This document shows positions 61,380-64,000 of a stretch of 64,000 nucleotides of DNA, in pieces. A program made the position numbers and the translations under genes. The first letter of the stretch is position 1, and every line of letters starts with the position of its first letter. Below the pieces are notes generated by a model. The model was not told the origin of the DNA. It did no database searches and saw only the letters and a list, made by a program, of their open reading frames with translations. The DNA is from Homalodisca vitripennis (Eukaryota > Arthropoda > Insecta > Hemiptera > Cicadellidae). The stretch is from the NCBI RefSeq assembly GCF_021130785.1, contig NC_060211.1, positions 126,925,001 through 126,989,000 of the forward strand, given 5' to 3'.

Positions 61380-61953
61380 TTAAAACTCGTTATTCGGTTG
61401 ATTTTGTCTAATTGCTCGATATACTATTCAACTTCGATATGAAAAAATTGTACACAATAACAGTTATAATAAATTACTGTAACAAGAAGAATCTTGATTA
61501 TTACAATTTTAAAAACATAAATTTAACACTAACATTTCAAAACAATAAAACCAACTAAGGCCTAGACTTACATAACAAAGAATCCTTACAATATTATAAC
61601 TTGCCCAGCTTGATAGCAATGAGTAACAGCTTTTGTGAAATGGAGGAAAGAATTCTCCCCATGGGTTTACAGGAGCCAAACGTACATGTTGAAGCCACTT
61701 AAACTAATCTCGTCACTTGTGAGAAGTATCTCACATATATTTCTGATATTCAACGCCATTTTCAAAATCTTAAAATAGTAGTTACTTCTTGCTGTTTATT
61801 GTTTACATTAAAACTGCTATAAGTAATAAGCTGAAATCATATGCTAAGTTAAATAAATTGTACTATCGAATTATGCTGTAGATTAAAACATTGAACAATT
61901 TGTTAAAAACAACCGAATAACGAGTGTAGGCCACTTATTAATTAAAGTCTACC
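61380..61953. mobile_element. TIR element family A, copy 2
   Basis: The right end GGTAGACTTTAATTAATAAG (minus strand) leads into TGGCCTACACTCGTTATTCGG. The left end is trimmed to TTAAAACTCGTTATTCGG. The interior is shared with copy 1 (GTGAAATGGAGGAAAGAATT). No coding frame. Confidence 0.75.
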
Positions 61954-62482
61954 TGATAACTGCAGAGAATTAGATTGTACATGCAAAATAGCAAGTCTCT
62001 AACATTGTTTTTCTTGATATTTGTTGTAATTAATTTGGCCTGCGCTTGCAAATTAAAAAAAAATTAAACCAGTCTTTATTTATTGTAGGCTAGAACCTAC
62101 TTTGTTCTGACAAGCCAGTCTACAAAAATTTACTTCTGTGTGTTAATTTAGGCTATAAACTTGTGGTAAGATTAGCGTACATGTAAGATTTATATCATAC
62201 TTTGGTATTAGCCGGAGACCACTATTTTGAAACTGTTTTTCTTACCAGAGATATAAAAAAAAAATACATTATTAGAAATAACAGACTTAATTTGAGTAAT
62301 TGTGAAAATTACATTCCATTATGACGACCGGTTTTGGTTTTCTGCCTTCCAAATAGAAGCGATGTTGACGTGAAGTAGGCAACGCTGTCTCTATCTACTT
62401 CTTGTTATTACGTGATATAATTAGGTTATCATAAATATGTTATTACTAGTTGTATCAAAGTTAAAGATAACACTTACGAGTA

Positions 62483-62767
62483 CTCACGTGATTTGAGCTT
62501 GAATTTGGGTGTTATCTTGAAGGATGTTTTTCTTTTTTTAGCCAGCGGTGGCACTATTGAAGCACATAGTGATGGCTAGGAGATTCCAGATTGGAGACTT
62601 TTCCGATGTCAGATCACGGATGATCTGGCATGTGGTTTGAGGTCTGGAAAATACCGATCAGAAATGCCCCTGGTCATCAGTGGGCTTCGGTAGAGCCCGG
62701 CACTTCTGGCTTAAAAAGAAAGACATCTTTCGAGATAGTACCTAAATTTAAGCTCAGATCACGTGAG
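62483..62767. mobile_element. 285-bp foldback MITE
   Basis: Ends CTCACGTGATTTGAGCTTGA and, inverted, CTCACGTGATCTGAGCTTAA. The imperfect inverted repeat continues for about 120 bp each side (through GATGTTTTTCTTTTTTTAGC and CAGCGGTGGCAC / CAGAAGTGCCGGGC), so nearly the whole element pairs with itself. No target duplication was resolved. A splice-acceptor-like CTTTTTTTAG inside it belongs to the repeat. Confidence 0.75.
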
Positions 62768-63130
62768 CTGTTTAAAGTTGTCTTTAACTGTTTAAATTTT
62801 AATGCCTATAACACTTAATGTATGTAAAGCCTATGACAAATAGTAGATAGGGACATAGTGGCCTCCTTCTCGCTGACATTGCCTTCTTTCTGAAGAACAA
62901 GAATCAACTGTCATAATGACATAATTTTTACTGTAAGTCAAATTAAGATTTTCTTTCTAATGATGTAGTTTTTATGTCGCCGATAAGAAACGCTGTTAAA
63001 AATATGGTGGCCTCTTAATAATACCAAAGTACCCAATTTTTGAATATTTTAATGGAAATGTATGCAAGTGTTTAAAAACAATCATGAAGATGGGGTTTTT
63101 TTTAATAAATCTAAGTCCCTATTTGAAATG

Positions 63131-63706
63131 AAGGATGCTTTAATAAGCATTCTACGCTCATTACGTAGTAGATTTTTATTACCGAAAGATTTGATATATC
63201 ATCTAACTTTGATATTAAATAATTATTGTACACAATAAGAAATGTATAATACATTATCAACAAAAATAATTCATTACAATTTTTAATGAAATAAATTTAA
63301 CAATAACAGTGATAAATAACAAAACCAATTTTTGCTTAGACGTACATATCACAGAAACATTACAGTATTTATAGCTTGCCCAGATAGCAGTGAGTAGCCC
63401 ATTTTGTGAAACGGTGAAAAGGATCCTCTCCAGACAGACGCAGTTCAAAAAATCACAAAGATGGTCTGCTAGACAGTCTACTGGTATCTCTTAACTGTTC
63501 GCCAAGAACTTTCAGTTGCTTATGTTACACCATTTCCTCATTTTCATTGCCATTTACAAATTCTCCAAAAATTAGTTAGTTCTTTTTGTTTATTGTTATT
63601 GTTATAACCAATGAGCTTAAATCTTATTTTAAGGTTAATGAATTGTAATAACAAATTCTATAAAAACAACTGTATAACGAGTGTAGGCTGCTTATTAAAC
63701 TTTACC
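63131..63706. mobile_element. TIR element family A, copy 3
   Basis: The left end AAGGATGCTTTAATAAGCAT and the right end, inverted, GGTAAAGTTTAATAAGCAGC with CTACACTCGTTATAC. The interior (GTGAAACGGTGAAAAGGATC) is a diverged form of copies 1 and 2. No coding frame. Confidence 0.7.
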
Positions 63707-64000
63707 TGTAATAAAAGTAGGGCCTAATATTGGCTTTATTGACTAGATTATGGCTCGGATGTCAAAAATTCCCATTTCTATTGATTCTTAATTCATCCTA
63801 ATTTTAAGAGATTCTTTAAAAAAACAAGTTCAACAGAATTATATTTTTCACTGTCTTGTTGTTATTTCAATGGTAAGATTGATCTTTAAATAATATTGTT
63901 TTTTTTAATCTACTTTAAGTAAACAGATAAAACATTTTTCAGTCTGATATAAAAATGAAATAATACAACTTTTTAACTAAATCTATCTGGCTGAAAAATG
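63707..64000. other. Nothing identified
   Basis: AT-rich window edge. Confidence 0.5.

Noticed and set aside
62540..62640. Coding exon after the acceptor-like CTTTTTTTAG
   Set aside because: The site is part of the inverted repeat of the foldback element, and the sequence pairs with the other arm.
1..64000. CRISPR array, bacterial operon or replication origin
   Set aside because: The sequence has spliced eukaryotic genes and eukaryotic transposons; no spaced direct repeats of CRISPR type were seen.

Overview
The window is nuclear DNA from an insect: strongly AT-rich, with GT-AG introns of several kilobases, a protein almost collinear with the Drosophila sphingolipid desaturase Ifc, and many arthropod-type transposable elements. 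I cannot fix the order; large introns and an intact mariner copy suggest a large repeat-rich genome such as a hemipteran, but that is a guess.

Host genes. (1) 1.6-15.5 kb, minus strand: five coding exons of sphingolipid delta-4 desaturase (DEGS1/ifc), all junctions in phase, all three histidine boxes and the stop present. The first coding exon (about the first 29 residues) is not found in the window. (2) 38.7-40.6 kb, minus strand: a Lys/Ser/Pro-rich basic protein with a conserved-looking C-terminal domain. It is split by a +1 frame change that ends at UCU-UGA-C. I do not recognise the family. (3) About 60.0-60.4 kb, plus strand: two candidate 5' exons of a gene running out of the window, with coding starting MSGYHIM.

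Most of the rest is mobile DNA, much of it nested. It includes a probable hAT element, three TTAA-flanked elements (one a piggyBac deletion derivative inserted in a tandem array), a probable Helitron, an intact mariner transposase gene plus two dead mariner copies, a pogo/Tigger-like MITE, and a Merlin-like TIR family with an 8-bp target duplication. There is also a three-member TIR family at 54-64 kb, a 285-bp foldback element, three decayed Jockey-like LINEs, three decayed RNase H-bearing LINE fragments, a 5S-derived SINE, a tRNA-derived SINE-like segment, and several simple-repeat and palindromic tracts. None of the LINEs is open.

The most unusual structure is a near-perfect 158-bp palindrome at 36.07-36.23 kb. 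Its centre carries all conserved core nucleotides of a type I hammerhead ribozyme of the kind known from Penelope-like retroelements. The second point of note is the frame change in the 39 kb gene, whose local sequence resembles an antizyme-type +1 shift site, although a one-base indel is more likely. Gene order implies that either the desaturase has a first intron of more than 48 kb holding at least one other gene, or its first exon is missing from the assembly.
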